64,000 bases of DNA from an uncultured Prevotella sp. (GTDB taxonomy: Bacteria > Bacteroidota > Bacteroidia > Bacteroidales > Bacteroidaceae), in contig CAMHAM010000005.1 of the NCBI GenBank assembly GCA_946183415.1, positions 62,001-126,000 of the forward strand. The letters are read 5' to 3'. A program made the translations under genes and the position numbers. Below, piece after piece: positions 1-10,000 of this stretch; within the stretch, counting starts at the first letter, position 1; every line of letters starts with the position of its first letter. The notes beneath the pieces are model-generated. The model was not told the origin of the DNA. It ran no database searches and saw only the letters and a list, made by a program, of their open reading frames with translations.

Positions 1-718
1 TATCGCCGATGGGCATATCATCACCCCACGAGGCTACTACAGAAGTGAAAACAGTGACGTGAGTAGTGAAAAGTTAGGCGCATCTATCATGATTGAGTCT
101 TTCCGCACCATCTCTGGTGAACTCCGCAACAAAGATTATCCACTCGACCACAAATGGGCTCTGCTCCATGCCATCCATACCACAGCCGACTTCGATATGG
201 AGAACATCCTCTATACCGACGAAGGGGCCGTTGAGGCATTGTATAATAAGGTTCGTACAGGTGCGCTAAAGACGATAGTCACTGATGTGACGATGGTGAC
301 CAGCGGCATCCGTAAGGGCGCCCTCCAGCGCTTGGGAGTCGAGGCCAAGTGCTATCTGTCTGATCCTCGTGTAGCTCAGATGGCTGAAGAAAAAGGCATC
401 ACCCGTACTCAGGCAGGTATCCGCCTGGCTGTCGAGGAGCACCCTGATGCCCTCTTTGCCTTTGGCAATGCCCCTACGGCACTGATGGAGCTCTGCGAGC
501 TGATCCGCAAGGGCAAGGCCCATCCTGCTGGTATCATTGCTGCCCCAGTGGGATTCGTACATGTACGCGAGTCGAAGCACATGGTCAAACCCTTCCGTGA
601 AATCCCCAAGATCATCGTTGAGGGTCGAAAGGGGGGCAGTAATCTCGCTGCCACGCTATGCAATGCCATCCTCACTTTCGACGATGCAGCCCAACTAAAA
701 CCAGGAAGAGACTTGTGA
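1..718 (+). CDS. cbiC: CbiH C-terminus fused to precorrin-8X methylmutase CbiC (5' partial)
   Basis: The main part is CbiC, which moves the C-11 methyl group to C-12 to make cobyrinic acid or its cobalt form. The conserved His region (LLHAIHTTADFDM), the SGIRKGAL segment, the FGNAPTAL segment and the PVGFV motif are all visible. The reading frame stays open to the left window edge, and residues DGHIITPRGYYR just upstream match the usual C-terminus of the CbiH/CobJ precorrin-3B C17-methyltransferase family. This suggests one CbiH-CbiC protein joined by a Ser/Glu-rich linker built of an AGTGAAAA-like tract. If CbiC is separate, GTG at 59 or ATG at 89 could start it, but neither is compelling. 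It lies 5 bp before cbiET and is surely co-transcribed with it. Confidence 0.85.
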   Translation, partial: IADGHIITPRGYYRSENSDVSSEKLGASIMIESFRTISGELRNKDYPLDHKWALLHAIHTTADFDMENILYTDEGAVEALYNKVRTGALKTIVTDVTMVTSGIRKGALQRLGVEAKCYLSDPRVAQMAEEKGITRTQAGIRLAVEEHPDALFAFGNAPTALMELCELIRKGKAHPAGIIAAPVGFVHVRESKHMVKPFREIPKIIVEGRKGGSNLAATLCNAILTFDDAAQLKPGRDL

Positions 719-723
719 CCACT

Positions 724-1956
724 ATGAAGTTCATGGTAATAGGAATAACAGACCAGCCAAAGCCCTTTTTTCCGCCAGCGGTTCTGGAGGTCATCAAGCA
801 GGGCAAGGTCTTCTCAGGCGGCAAGCGCCACCATGAGATCGTGGCTTCGTTGCTGCCTCAGGATGCTCAGTGGATCGACATCACCGTACCCCTCGATGCC
901 GTCTTCGCGAAGTACTCTTCACTCTCCTCTCTTCACTCTTCACTCATAGTCTTCGCCAGTGGCGACCCCCTTTTCTTTGGCTTTGCCAATACCATTCGTC
1001 GAAAGATGCCTGAGGCAGAGATAGTGGTCTATCCTACCTTCAATTCCCTCCAGATGCTGGCTCATCGCCTCGTGATGCCTTATCACGACATGCGCATCGT
1101 ATCGCTGACAGGTCGTCCTTGGCCAGAGTTCGATAAGGCACTGATAGAGAGAGCGGGCAAGATTGGCGTGCTCACGGATAAGGAGCATACCCCCGCTGCC
1201 ATCGCCCAACGGATGATCGACTATGGCTACACTAACTATCAGATGCACGTAGGTGAACATCTGGGCAATCCTGAACTCGAAAAGGTCACCACCCTGACAC
1301 TCGAAGAGGCTACAAAACTTGAATTTGCGATGCCTAACTGCCTTATTTTAGAAAGCCGTTTAAATCCGTGTCTAAAAGAATTTGGGATTCACGACTCTCA
1401 ATTCACCCTTCTCGACGGAAGAGAAAAGATGATTACGAAGATGCCCATCCGTCTGTTGACGCTTCAGGCGTTAGAACTGCCTCATAAACATGTCTTCTGG
1501 GACATCGGTTTCTGCACAGGCAGTGTCTCCATCGAGGCACGTCTGCAGTTCCCCCACCTGCAAATCTGCGCCTTCGAGATCCGTCCTGAGTGCGAGGCCA
1601 TCATCCAAGAGAACGCTCGCAAGTTTGGAGCCCCAGGCATCGACATCCATATCGGCGATTTCCTCGAAACGGACATTTCCGCACTGCCTCATCCAGATGC
1701 CGTCTTCATTGGCGGACATGGAGGTCATCTTCAGGAAATCATGGCGAAGGTGCTGACAGTGCTGTCGGATAAAGGCTGTATAGTGATGAATAGTGTCAAG
1801 GCACCTCTTGTCAAGACAGACAGTCATCAGCTATGGGACAAAGCCTGCCAGGAACTCAGTCTGAATCAAGCCCCACCCACCAGGATTATCCTCAACGACA
1901 ACCATCCCATCGAGATTCTTAAGGCTGTTTATCTCTGGGGCCAGGCCCCAAAGTAA
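724..1956 (+). CDS. cbiET: Precorrin-6Y C5,15-methyltransferase/decarboxylase CbiET (CobL type)
   Basis: A 410-residue fusion of CbiE (about residues 1-200, tetrapyrrole methylase fold, ASGDPLFFGF) and CbiT (about 205-410, Rossmann methyltransferase, SAM loop FWDIGFCTGSVSIE, then GDF and FIGGHGGHL). It methylates C5 and C15 and decarboxylates the C12 acetate side chain in corrin synthesis. ATG at 724 is preferred because it lies just after the CbiC stop; the longer open frame from 658 overlaps cbiC. Two oddities are visible. A heptamer tract at 913-948 encodes a Ser/Leu-rich loop just before the ASGDP motif. The last codons (WGQAPK) are formed by a GGGGCCAGGCCCC palindrome, so the natural C-terminus may have been replaced. 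Confidence 0.93.
   Translation: MKFMVIGITDQPKPFFPPAVLEVIKQGKVFSGGKRHHEIVASLLPQDAQWIDITVPLDAVFAKYSSLSSLHSSLIVFASGDPLFFGFANTIRRKMPEAEIVVYPTFNSLQMLAHRLVMPYHDMRIVSLTGRPWPEFDKALIERAGKIGVLTDKEHTPAAIAQRMIDYGYTNYQMHVGEHLGNPELEKVTTLTLEEATKLEFAMPNCLILESRLNPCLKEFGIHDSQFTLLDGREKMITKMPIRLLTLQALELPHKHVFWDIGFCTGSVSIEARLQFPHLQICAFEIRPECEAIIQENARKFGAPGIDIHIGDFLETDISALPHPDAVFIGGHGGHLQEIMAKVLTVLSDKGCIVMNSVKAPLVKTDSHQLWDKACQELSLNQAPPTRIILNDNHPIEILKAVYLWGQAPK
913..948 (+). repeat. Heptanucleotide tract inside cbiET
   Basis: Read on the minus strand this is a run of AGTGAAG-type heptamers, with one AGAGGAG variant. It is in frame and encodes a Ser/Leu/His-rich stretch in the CbiE half. The same heptamer family recurs at 14567, 33477, 39760, 54780, 59283 and 60398. 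Confidence 0.7.
1936..1950. repeat. GGGGCCAGGCCCC palindrome at the 3' end of cbiET
   Basis: A perfect 15-bp palindrome (TGGGGCCAGGCCCCA) overlaps the last codons of cbiET and is followed by AAAGTAAAGTCGC, a flank also found after the copy at 15691. It sits between two convergent genes and might act as a terminator stem, but it belongs to a dispersed family in this window. Confidence 0.8.
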
Positions 1957-2008
1957 AGTCGCTGACCCCATTTCCCATATAGGATGTTGCGCCGAGGGTA
2001 GTGATTTG

Positions 2009-3958
2009 TTATTTCGTTGGCTTGATGACGATAGCCATCAAGGTGAGGTCGTCTGACTGGGGCGCCTTTTTGACGAAGGCGGCCACATCGTCGACGAGTT
2101 GATGGACATAGTCGCGGGCAGCGGCAGTCTGTCCCTTGTCGACGAGCTGTTGCAACGAGGCCTTCATACGCTGCTTCTCGAAAAGTTTCAATTCCTCGTT
2201 GGCAGCCTCCTTCAGACCGTCAGTATAGAGCAGGAGCACATTACCCGGCGAGAGCTGTATCTCCTCCGACTTGTAGACGAAGTCCTCTTCCAGTCCCAGT
2301 GCGAGATTACACTCTACAGGAATCCTATTGACCTCTGAGGAAATGAGTATGGGGCATTCATGACCAGCATTACAGTACTTCAGCAGATGCGTCTTCAAGT
2401 CGAGTACGCCTAGGAAGAAAGTACAGAACATCAATTCATCGTTGCCTTCGGAAAGAAGATCGTTCATGATCTCCACTATCCGCTTCGGGTCGTTCTGATG
2501 CCCCGAGGTAATGCGGAACACGTAGTGAGTCGCTGCCATCAGCAGAGCTGCCGGTAAACTCTTGCCACTCACGTCGCCGATGCAGAAGAACAGCTTGTCG
2601 TCGCGGATGAAGTAGTCATACAGGTCACCGCCGATACTCTTGGCGGGTTTAAGATATCCGCAGAGGTCGATGTCGCTACGCTCGGAGAAGGTGTGGGGTA
2701 TCATCGACATCTGCAGTTTTCCGGCCACGTCCAGCTCGTACTCGAAGGCGGCCTCCTTGGCCGTCTGCTCCTTCAGGTCCTGCATATACTGCTCGAGTGA
2801 CTGCTGCATGGCGGCAAACGAGTCGCGCAGCTTGCAGACCTCATCCTTGCGCTCGATATCAGGCAGGGGCGCATCGAAGTTTCCCTTGGCCACCTCGTCG
2901 GCTGAATCGGCCAGCGCATTCAGGGGACTGACCACCTGACGGATATTCGAGCGGCAGAAGAAATAGATGACCACCAGACCGATGACCATGACCAGCAGCA
3001 GCAGACTGATCAGTGAGAGTGCGGGAAGCCAAATGGCACTCATGGGAACGACGATGGCCATCGACCAGTTAGTAGACTCCAGTTGGGAGTAATACACGTT
3101 CGCCCACAAGCCGTCGATCACCATCGAGGTCTTGCCCTCCTTACCCTGTATCATGTCGACAATAATCTGCATGTCGTGCTCATTGTGCTGATCAATGTAC
3201 GACAGCACGTTCTCTTTCATCACTCTTTCCCACTGGGGATGCGCGATGAAAGTGCCGTCACGGTTGATGATAAAGGTATAGAAACTATAATCCTTGTTGT
3301 CGATGTTCTTCAGCGCGCCGCTATGATAGGTGTCGGTATTGATGATCTTCAGCTCATTGGCAAGCCATTTCAGCGACATGTCGGCACCGAAAACGCCCAC
3401 AATCGAGTCTTTCTTATCGTAGAGGGGCATGACAAACGAGCAGACATTGTCATTCTGTCCGATATCATCGAAATAAGGATCCGTCCAGAAGCCGTTCTTC
3501 GACTCCTTGCCCTTGGAGTACCATTCTTCGTTCAGATAGTCATGATCGGGCGAGCCGATGTTCCTCGCATGTTCGTCTGTATTCTGGTTCATATAGATCT
3601 CGAACCATCGTCCGTACTGGGGGAAGTGTTCAGGCTCGAAAGCGATAAAGTAGCCCTCGATATAGTTGTTCAGCTTAAGCTCGTTCTCCAACGAGCGCAT
3701 CATCATCTCAGGCGAGTCCAGCCAATAGACCACCTCGTCGATGACATTCCTGGCACACAGCTCCTCGGTGGCGAGAATCCTTTCCAGTTTCTCATCGACC
3801 AAGTTCATGACAGACTCGTACCTTTCGTCTGTCGCGTTCTTGACAGCGCTGAAGGTGATCCCAATGATGATGCTGGCTATGACTACCAGTGTTGCCAGCA
3901 TAACCAGCATCACCTTCCGGGTCAGCCTGTTGGCGAAAGATTGATAATACTCTCCCAC
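2009..3958 (-). CDS. Membrane PP2C/SpoIIE-type serine phosphatase with sensor domain (RsbU-like)
   Basis: A 649-residue predicted Ser/Thr phosphatase. It has an N-terminal membrane segment (about residues 16-38), a long periplasmic dCache-like sensor region (about 40-305), a second membrane segment (about 310-335), a HAMP linker (to about 395), a coiled stretch and a C-terminal SpoIIE/PP2C domain. Metal-binding motifs are intact (GGDLYDYF, GDVSGKSLPAALL, LLYTDGLKEA, SDDLTLM). Enzymes of this kind dephosphorylate STAS-domain anti-sigma antagonists, and a STAS gene lies 15 bp upstream in the same operon. The start is GTG at 3958; no ATG gives a better fit. Its place as last gene of the vgrG operon suggests that an external signal controls a spike or injection apparatus, which is inference. 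Confidence 0.88.
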   Translation of the reverse strand: MGEYYQSFANRLTRKVMLVMLATLVVIASIIIGITFSAVKNATDERYESVMNLVDEKLERILATEELCARNVIDEVVYWLDSPEMMMRSLENELKLNNYIEGYFIAFEPEHFPQYGRWFEIYMNQNTDEHARNIGSPDHDYLNEEWYSKGKESKNGFWTDPYFDDIGQNDNVCSFVMPLYDKKDSIVGVFGADMSLKWLANELKIINTDTYHSGALKNIDNKDYSFYTFIINRDGTFIAHPQWERVMKENVLSYIDQHNEHDMQIIVDMIQGKEGKTSMVIDGLWANVYYSQLESTNWSMAIVVPMSAIWLPALSLISLLLLVMVIGLVVIYFFCRSNIRQVVSPLNALADSADEVAKGNFDAPLPDIERKDEVCKLRDSFAAMQQSLEQYMQDLKEQTAKEAAFEYELDVAGKLQMSMIPHTFSERSDIDLCGYLKPAKSIGGDLYDYFIRDDKLFFCIGDVSGKSLPAALLMAATHYVFRITSGHQNDPKRIVEIMNDLLSEGNDELMFCTFFLGVLDLKTHLLKYCNAGHECPILISSEVNRIPVECNLALGLEEDFVYKSEEIQLSPGNVLLLYTDGLKEAANEELKLFEKQRMKASLQQLVDKGQTAAARDYVHQLVDDVAAFVKKAPQSDDLTLMAIVIKPTK

Positions 3959-3973
3959 TCCACTCGTTAATGA

Positions 3974-4279
3974 TTACAACTGCTCGAAGAGATTGAGGAA
4001 TCCGGTCAGCTGGAATGCCTCACGGATGGTGGGTTCGATATTCTTGATATACACGTGGTGCCCGCTCTTTTTGGCATTCTTCAGAATCCCGAGCAAAAGG
4101 CGCAGTATACTCGAAGCGATATAGTCCAATTCAATGCAGTCGATGACCACGTCCTTGCCGACACTCCCCAAAAGGGGTTTCAGCGCCTTTTCTACCTCAG
4201 GTGTCGACGGCGTGTCGAGATAGCCACCCAACATGACGACCTGCTTGACCTCGTCTTCTCTAATTGATATTCTTACCAT
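3974..4279 (-). CDS. STAS-domain anti-sigma-factor antagonist (SpoIIAA/RsbV-like)
   Basis: A 101-residue single STAS domain. The segment DYIASSILRLLL holds the Ser that is phosphorylated in SpoIIAA/RsbV proteins, in the usual place at the start of the helix after the third strand (DCIELDYIASS). In known partner-switch systems an HPK-like kinase phosphorylates this Ser and an RsbU-like phosphatase removes the phosphate. The phosphatase is the next gene, but no RsbW-like kinase gene is visible in the window. The protein is probably the output switch for the PP2C sensor, and its target may be the VgrG-associated machinery encoded upstream in the same operon. Confidence 0.87.
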   Translation of the reverse strand: MVRISIREDEVKQVVMLGGYLDTPSTPEVEKALKPLLGSVGKDVVIDCIELDYIASSILRLLLGILKNAKKSGHHVYIKNIEPTIREAFQLTGFLNLFEQL

Positions 4280-4309
4280 GATTCCATCTGTTTTATTTAC
4301 ATTCCATCA

Positions 4310-5032
4310 CTACTCATCTTCATTGTAATCCAGCCTCATCGAACGGTCTGAATACGAATTGTGGGCTGCATCCTCCTGCAAACGGGTGAGCGTCTCCTCC
4401 ACACAGTCGGCCATCCACGTATTGTGGGCATCCTCGATCTCCTGCAGCTTATCCTGATAGAGCTTCTCGCGATGGTCGGTCCACTCGGCATTCACCTTGT
4501 CGCGCACCTTCTTCAGTTTCTCAATGTCATCCTCGGTCTCGCCAACCAGCAGCGGGCTAATATTCGCCTCGCCCTTGGTGTTGGCCAGTTCCATCGCAGC
4601 CTTACATTCGTTGTAGACCACTTCCACACCGTCCTTGAGCACCTTGTAGCGGTTGTCGTCCACCTCGGGCATCTTCAGCAGCAGATAGCTGATATCCTTC
4701 TTGATGGAACTGCCCTCCTCGTCGACCGTGTCGAGGGTCATCTCCTCCCTGCTTTGCTTGAACTCCGGATGCTCCATCATGACACCCAGGGCGATAGCAT
4801 CCATATCCTCTGCAAAGTTGGGGATAATCATGAAGGTGTAGTCATCTTTCTTTCCTACGATACTACAGTCGTCGAGCTTTACCAGATCGCCGTCGATCAT
4901 GGCTTCTATAGGCAGGAGTGCCACCTCCTCTGCTTTCACACAGAAGTTCATCAGCCGATAGGCGAATCTGGCGCAATGCCCTGATAATTCCTCACCATAC
5001 TGGTCGAATTCTCTATAAACAGCTTTTTTCAT
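4310..5032 (-). CDS. Unknown acidic protein of the vgrG operon
   Basis: About 240 residues, acidic, with no signal peptide or membrane segment. No family is recognised. The N-terminal half has mixed alpha/beta character (MIIPNFAEDMDAIALGVMM). The C-terminal half is rich in Lys and Glu and probably coiled coil (EKLKKVRDKV, YQDKLQEIEDAHN). ATG at 5032 is preferred over the TTG at 5041. It sits between the beta-solenoid gene and the STAS gene with gaps of about 30-40 bp, so it is likely part of the same complex or its control. A cytoplasmic adaptor, chaperone or immunity-like role would fit the place but is a guess. Confidence 0.75.
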   Translation of the reverse strand: MKKAVYREFDQYGEELSGHCARFAYRLMNFCVKAEEVALLPIEAMIDGDLVKLDDCSIVGKKDDYTFMIIPNFAEDMDAIALGVMMEHPEFKQSREEMTLDTVDEEGSSIKKDISYLLLKMPEVDDNRYKVLKDGVEVVYNECKAAMELANTKGEANISPLLVGETEDDIEKLKKVRDKVNAEWTDHREKLYQDKLQEIEDAHNTWMADCVEETLTRLQEDAAHNSYSDRSMRLDYNEDE

Positions 5033-5040
5033 ATATTTCA

Positions 5041-5074
5041 ACTATAAACTATAAACTGTAAACTATAAACTATC
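5041..5074. repeat. ACTATAAACT-type decamer tract
   Basis: Three to four imperfect copies of a 10-bp unit (ACTATAAACT, with one TGTAAACT variant) fill the gap between two genes of the vgrG operon. The tract lies where the ribosome-binding region of the downstream gene (4310-5032) would be. Confidence 0.6.
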
Positions 5075-7034
5075 ACTCCTTCGGCGCATCCTCGGTCTTC
5101 AGTTTCGCCTTCAGACTGCCGCCGCCACCGCCACCGGCACCGGGCATACCGTCGCTGATGTTGGGTGACTTGAACGACGATTTCGCCTCCACATGATCGA
5201 TAGCAGCCTTGGGTGCCTTCAGTTCGCCCTTGATCTCCGTCTTGGCATCGATGGTGGTGTCACCATATACCTGTGTCTTGCTGCCGCCGGCAGAGAGGTT
5301 GCCGCCGTCGAGCTGTACCACGGCCTTGCCGTCGCCCTGCTGGATCTCCAGCGTCTTGTCGGCAAAGGCACCTATCTCGTCGCTCACGGCCTGTATCTTC
5401 TTGCTCTTGATGTCCTTCGACTTGGCGCCCACGTACATCTTCTCGCTGACGAGGGTCATCGTGCTGCCTTCGGCCAACTTGTCGTCGGTCAGTTTCTCCT
5501 TGTCGACATCCATCGACTTCACGCTGACAGCCTTCGCATTCAGGTTGATGGCTCCTGTGGCCTTACCCTCGGCATCGGCAGCGAGGATGTCGGTCTTCTC
5601 TGCACGTACAGCTATCTTGCCGTCCTTCGTCAAGGCCTTCGTGGCAAGTTTGCCGTCCTTCACCTCGTAGTCGAGGCTCTCTACAGCGACGGTCTTCGAG
5701 CGGATGATGACATCGCCCTCAGCGGTATATTCGCCCTTGGTAATCTTGCCCTTGTCGTCGCGCTCGATATCCTTCGGGTTGGTCGTTGCCACCTCTACGG
5801 TCTTTGCCGTCATGGTGATCTTGCTGTCCTTGGTCAGCTCCTTCTCCTTGATGCCCTTGTCATCGATCTGATAGTCGACAGCCTCGAGGCTGATCTCCTT
5901 CGAGTGGATGCTGACACGCCCCGTGACGGGCAGTTCTTTCTCTTTGGGATTGACTGACGAGAGGCTGATGTTCTGGGCATTGACGCTGAAGCCGCCATGC
6001 TCGACGAGCTTCCCTTCGGCGTCCATCATGCTCATGTTGACATTCGGCGTCCTGACGCTGATGCCGGCTCCAGGCTGGGTATGCAGGTAGCCGTCGCCAT
6101 CGGCGGTGGCCACATCGATACGCTCTGCCACGATGTTCATTCTGGCGCCCGTCGATTTCTTCTTGAAGTCGTCGCCCGTCTTGATCTTACCCTTCTCGGC
6201 CTCCAGCGCCTTCTTCTGGCGCTTCACCTCGGCGAGTTGCGACACGAGATGGATATACTGCAGGGTAGCCTGGTAGAGCACAGGCGTCAGGTCGTTGATA
6301 CCCTCCTGGGTCAGCGAGATCTCTTTCAGATCTACGCGGTTCAGGAAGTCGTCCTCCTTATTATGTTTGTTCTCCTTGTCGAGCAGGTCCGACATCTTCT
6401 TGAAGCAGTCGTCCACGCTCTTCTTCTGCTTTTCTATCTGCTTATTCAGATCCTCAGCCTGTTTGGAGAGTCCCTCGACGGTAGCCTCAATCTGCTCCTT
6501 ACGTCCCTCTGCCGAGAGGGCAGCCTCGAGGTTCAATGTCTGGTCGGCATGGATGGTGATGCCGCCATTAAGGGGGGGCACGGCAGACATAGAGAAGGCA
6601 TCCTTGGCCTCGCTGCTATGGAGCACGATGCTGCCAGCCTGAGAGACAATCTCCGACGTGCTGCGCACCACATTCTCCACACCGTCGACACCCGGATCGA
6701 CGGCTGTCTGGCGGATGCTGGAGGCACGGGTAACCACACTTCCCCCGTCGCCGACACCTTCGAGGGCGACACCACTGCCCTTGATAATCACATTGCCGAT
6801 GCCGCCGCTGAGCAGGTCGCCGTTCTTGTCAACGTTGCCGATCACGATGTTCGGGGCGGAAATGATTACTGTGTCATCATCACGATAATAGTGGCCTTTT
6901 TCAAACCGCTGGATCAGGTCGGCCTTGATCTGCTGAACCTCCGACTTCTGCTGATGGATTTCCTCCAGATCCTTCTCCACGCTGCTCTGGAAGTTGTCAA
7001 GCAGCTTTTTCCAATCGTCAAATATATATCCCAT
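5073..7034 (-). CDS. Repetitive beta-solenoid-like partner of VgrG
   Basis: A 653-residue protein with no signal peptide. Residues 1-55 form a coiled coil (EKDLEEIHQQKSEVQQIK). Residues about 55-180 are short beta repeats of the type seen in VgrG and gp5 needles (VIISAPNIVIGNV). Residues about 185-290 are a long coiled coil. Residues about 300-620 carry about ten repeats in which strands such as VSIHSKEISLEAVDY alternate with D/G turns. The tail is poly-Gly (GAGGGGGGS). It lies 12 bp after vgrG and shares its beta-helix style, so it may extend or cap the spike. The exact role is inferred from architecture and position; no enzyme motif was seen. Confidence 0.75.
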   Translation of the reverse strand: MGYIFDDWKKLLDNFQSSVEKDLEEIHQQKSEVQQIKADLIQRFEKGHYYRDDDTVIISAPNIVIGNVDKNGDLLSGGIGNVIIKGSGVALEGVGDGGSVVTRASSIRQTAVDPGVDGVENVVRSTSEIVSQAGSIVLHSSEAKDAFSMSAVPPLNGGITIHADQTLNLEAALSAEGRKEQIEATVEGLSKQAEDLNKQIEKQKKSVDDCFKKMSDLLDKENKHNKEDDFLNRVDLKEISLTQEGINDLTPVLYQATLQYIHLVSQLAEVKRQKKALEAEKGKIKTGDDFKKKSTGARMNIVAERIDVATADGDGYLHTQPGAGISVRTPNVNMSMMDAEGKLVEHGGFSVNAQNISLSSVNPKEKELPVTGRVSIHSKEISLEAVDYQIDDKGIKEKELTKDSKITMTAKTVEVATTNPKDIERDDKGKITKGEYTAEGDVIIRSKTVAVESLDYEVKDGKLATKALTKDGKIAVRAEKTDILAADAEGKATGAINLNAKAVSVKSMDVDKEKLTDDKLAEGSTMTLVSEKMYVGAKSKDIKSKKIQAVSDEIGAFADKTLEIQQGDGKAVVQLDGGNLSAGGSKTQVYGDTTIDAKTEIKGELKAPKAAIDHVEAKSSFKSPNISDGMPGAGGGGGGSLKAKLKTEDAPKE

Positions 7035-7046
7035 AATAAATGTCTT

Positions 7047-10000
7047 TTAATATTGTCTCAAAGCCTTCCTTAATTTCTCAACATATCCTTCGAGTGTTTC
7101 CTTTTCCGTGTCACCAAGAATATTGTTGGCATCACTTGGTTTAGAGATACTCGCTTCAATAGGAGATGGTAATACTCCTATTCCATTATCATTCATGCAG
7201 AAGGTGTCTTTACTTGTAGCAAACAGGATCTGCCCGTTTTTACCATCACTCCACGTCTTCCGCTCAGAAATACCCTTCCAGAACTTCATCTTGTCCAACT
7301 GTTCGCTCGCAGCACTTGTCAAGGCGCCCTTCAAAGCACCGCCGAGAGAGAGCTTCTCGAGTGCACCGATAGGCGGAACACCACTTAAACTATTCACATA
7401 TTCTGCCCATGCGTCACTATTTACGTTATCGACATTAGGTTTTTGGGGAACAGTTCCTTTTGGATCAGGACTACCTTCTTTTAATTTCCTTCGCGTATCG
7501 TCCTTGAATCCGTACTCCTCTAATAGATTAATCATGACTAATCGTCTCAGCACTACTACGTCATAGTCATCTTCTTTTGACTCGTTTAATTTATATTTCA
7601 GTCCGTCATATCCTCTCACTTCAGTATAGAAGGGAACATCCTTAAGTTTCTCTGGGTCAAATGCAGCTAATATTTTCTTTTGATAGTCCTTCGGCATTGT
7701 CGGCAATTTAAGATGACCGAACTCAGTTGCGACATCCGTTTCTGTTGGCACATGATGTGTCGTTTCATAAATATGCTTTCTTAATTGATTGTATGCCTTT
7801 ATAACAGCTTCTTTCCTATCTTTACGAACATCAATAGCGCCAGCTTTAAGAGCCTTCAAGGCTTGCTCACCAAACCTTGATAAATCTTGACGTCCAAGAA
7901 TTCTTTTGATCGTATCATCGGTAATTTTTGTATCGTCATTCACCTCATCAGTGAAGCCGAACTTGTCTTCTTTCCAATCCTCATCCTTCTCCTGCTTCCA
8001 CAAATCATTCTTCAGTTCGTCAAAAGTCTTACATACTTCTACAGGTTTTTTTACTGTAGATTTATCATTCGCAGCCTCTCTCAATTTTTCGATCGCTTCA
8101 TTCACCTGTTTCAAATCCTCAAAACACGAATTATACTTCTTCACAAAATATTGTGAGTGATGTAAAGCTAACGTTGCTATAACTTCGAATATTTTAACCA
8201 TGCCGTCTCCGATACCTGTGACACCCTTAACCGCCTTCTTGTCAAGTTCCTCCTGTTTCTTCTTTAGTGCTTCAGTATTGAAGGCACTTGTCGGCATTTT
8301 ACACTCGTTATTGCCAGCCTCGAGCTTCAGGAATCTGTTGGACTTCAACGTAAGGCTTCCCTCCACTGGGCGGAAGAAGATCTCAACGACCGATCTGACG
8401 ACCGTCAGGTCAACGACGTCCATAATGGTTGCGGCTAACTTCTTGGTCACCTGTGCCGTCACTTCCATCAACAACTGGGCGGCGGTGCCCTTCTTGGTGT
8501 CCTTCGATTTCCACAACTTATAGTTGACGTTCGTTCCTGAGACAAGTTTCAGGTTGTTGCCGGCCTCGATGGTCACGTTCTTACCAGAGATTTTCACATC
8601 GCCGTTAGGGGCAGAGATGCTGATACCTGTGAAGGCATTGATCTTCACGTCGCCCCAGTTGGAAGCGATAGAGACGTTGCGCCCGTCGGTAGAGCCCGAA
8701 ATCTTGTACATGCCATAGCGGTCTGTCAGTTCGAAACCGCCCTCGAAATACTTGTTCTTATCCCAATTAAAGGTAGGAACAGTGTTGGGCATAAACTGCG
8801 TGAAGTTCTTGAACAGCGGCGAGAATGCCCCGGCAAGGAAGGCCTGCATACCTGCACCAGTACCGTCGGTAAGCGACAGCATGTGTTCACCCGGGCTCGA
8901 GAGGGTCAGGTCCTGGTTGGGTTTGCCACTTACATCGCCCATACCACCCATGATGTAAGGACGCTCCACGTTGCCCTCCTCGAAGCCCACCATCACGGGA
9001 TTGCCTGGGTAGTGCTTACCCAGAATGGGGTGTCCCTGCTGGTTGGAGGCAAAGTTCAGCCAGGGAGAGGAGAGTTCCTTGGTAGAGCTCGTCATCTTGC
9101 CGTCCTCGTCCTTTTGCAACAGTTTATCCTGCCATGCGAACAACACGCGGGCGCGGTTCTTGTTGGGAGAGGGGTCGTCAGCGTCAGTGATGGTAGCCGG
9201 CTGAGGATAGGCGTATCTGATGTGGCCTGCCGGAATCACTGACGGGTAGAAGATCTTGTCAACGGGATCCTGAGCCGTGGCCACGAGCTGGAATTTCATA
9301 TCGCTGCTCGCGCTCTTTACACCCAGAATCTCCACGACGATGAAGTTCATGTCGTTGAAGGAGATGATACTGCCCAGCTTCACTTTCGGGTGGGTCGTGT
9401 CGTAGTCGATATGGATGGCCTTCTGCCCGACGGTAAGTTCCTTCTCCACAATAGAGATATACTTCTTGTCGTCGTACTTGCTATTCAGTTCAGTAAACTG
9501 CTGGAAGGCATCCTTGTTATTTGGATCCTCGTCTTTCTTGGCAAAATTGTAGGAGCCATACTGGTCAGCATAGCCAGGCTTCTTGTCAAATTTGTATTTC
9601 TTATCGAAATCAGAATTCAGTTTGGCTATTTTTGCCTTTTCCTTGCCCAGGTTAAACAGGTTGTCGAACAACAGGTTGCCAATCAAGGTAGGCAGGTTCT
9701 TGTCGTTCTTGAAGACAGCGGTAAGCTGATTGATGATCCATTTGTCGACCATGCCGCCGAAAGCACCCATCTGGGCTTTCACGGCAAAGGGCGACTTCTG
9801 TACCGGCTTGCCTACCAGTCCGCCGTTGTTGGCACTGTAGTCGTACTCACCGTCTGTGCCGATCGATAGTTGCTTCGTCTCAGCATCAAAGATGGCGATG
9901 TCCTTGATTTCGCTCTCGTCAACCGCAACGGGGGCGACGGCGTTATAGCCGATATTCAACTGGTTGTCCTCATAGAACATGAACTCTCCCCATCGGTTGG

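Noticed and set aside
3083..3970. 295-codon open frame on the plus strand
   Set aside because: It lies fully opposite the RsbU-like gene, whose domains and metal motifs are clear; the plus-strand translation has no recognisable domain.
5997..7073. 358-codon open frame on the plus strand
   Set aside because: Antisense to the beta-solenoid gene; Leu/His-rich product typical of a shadow frame.
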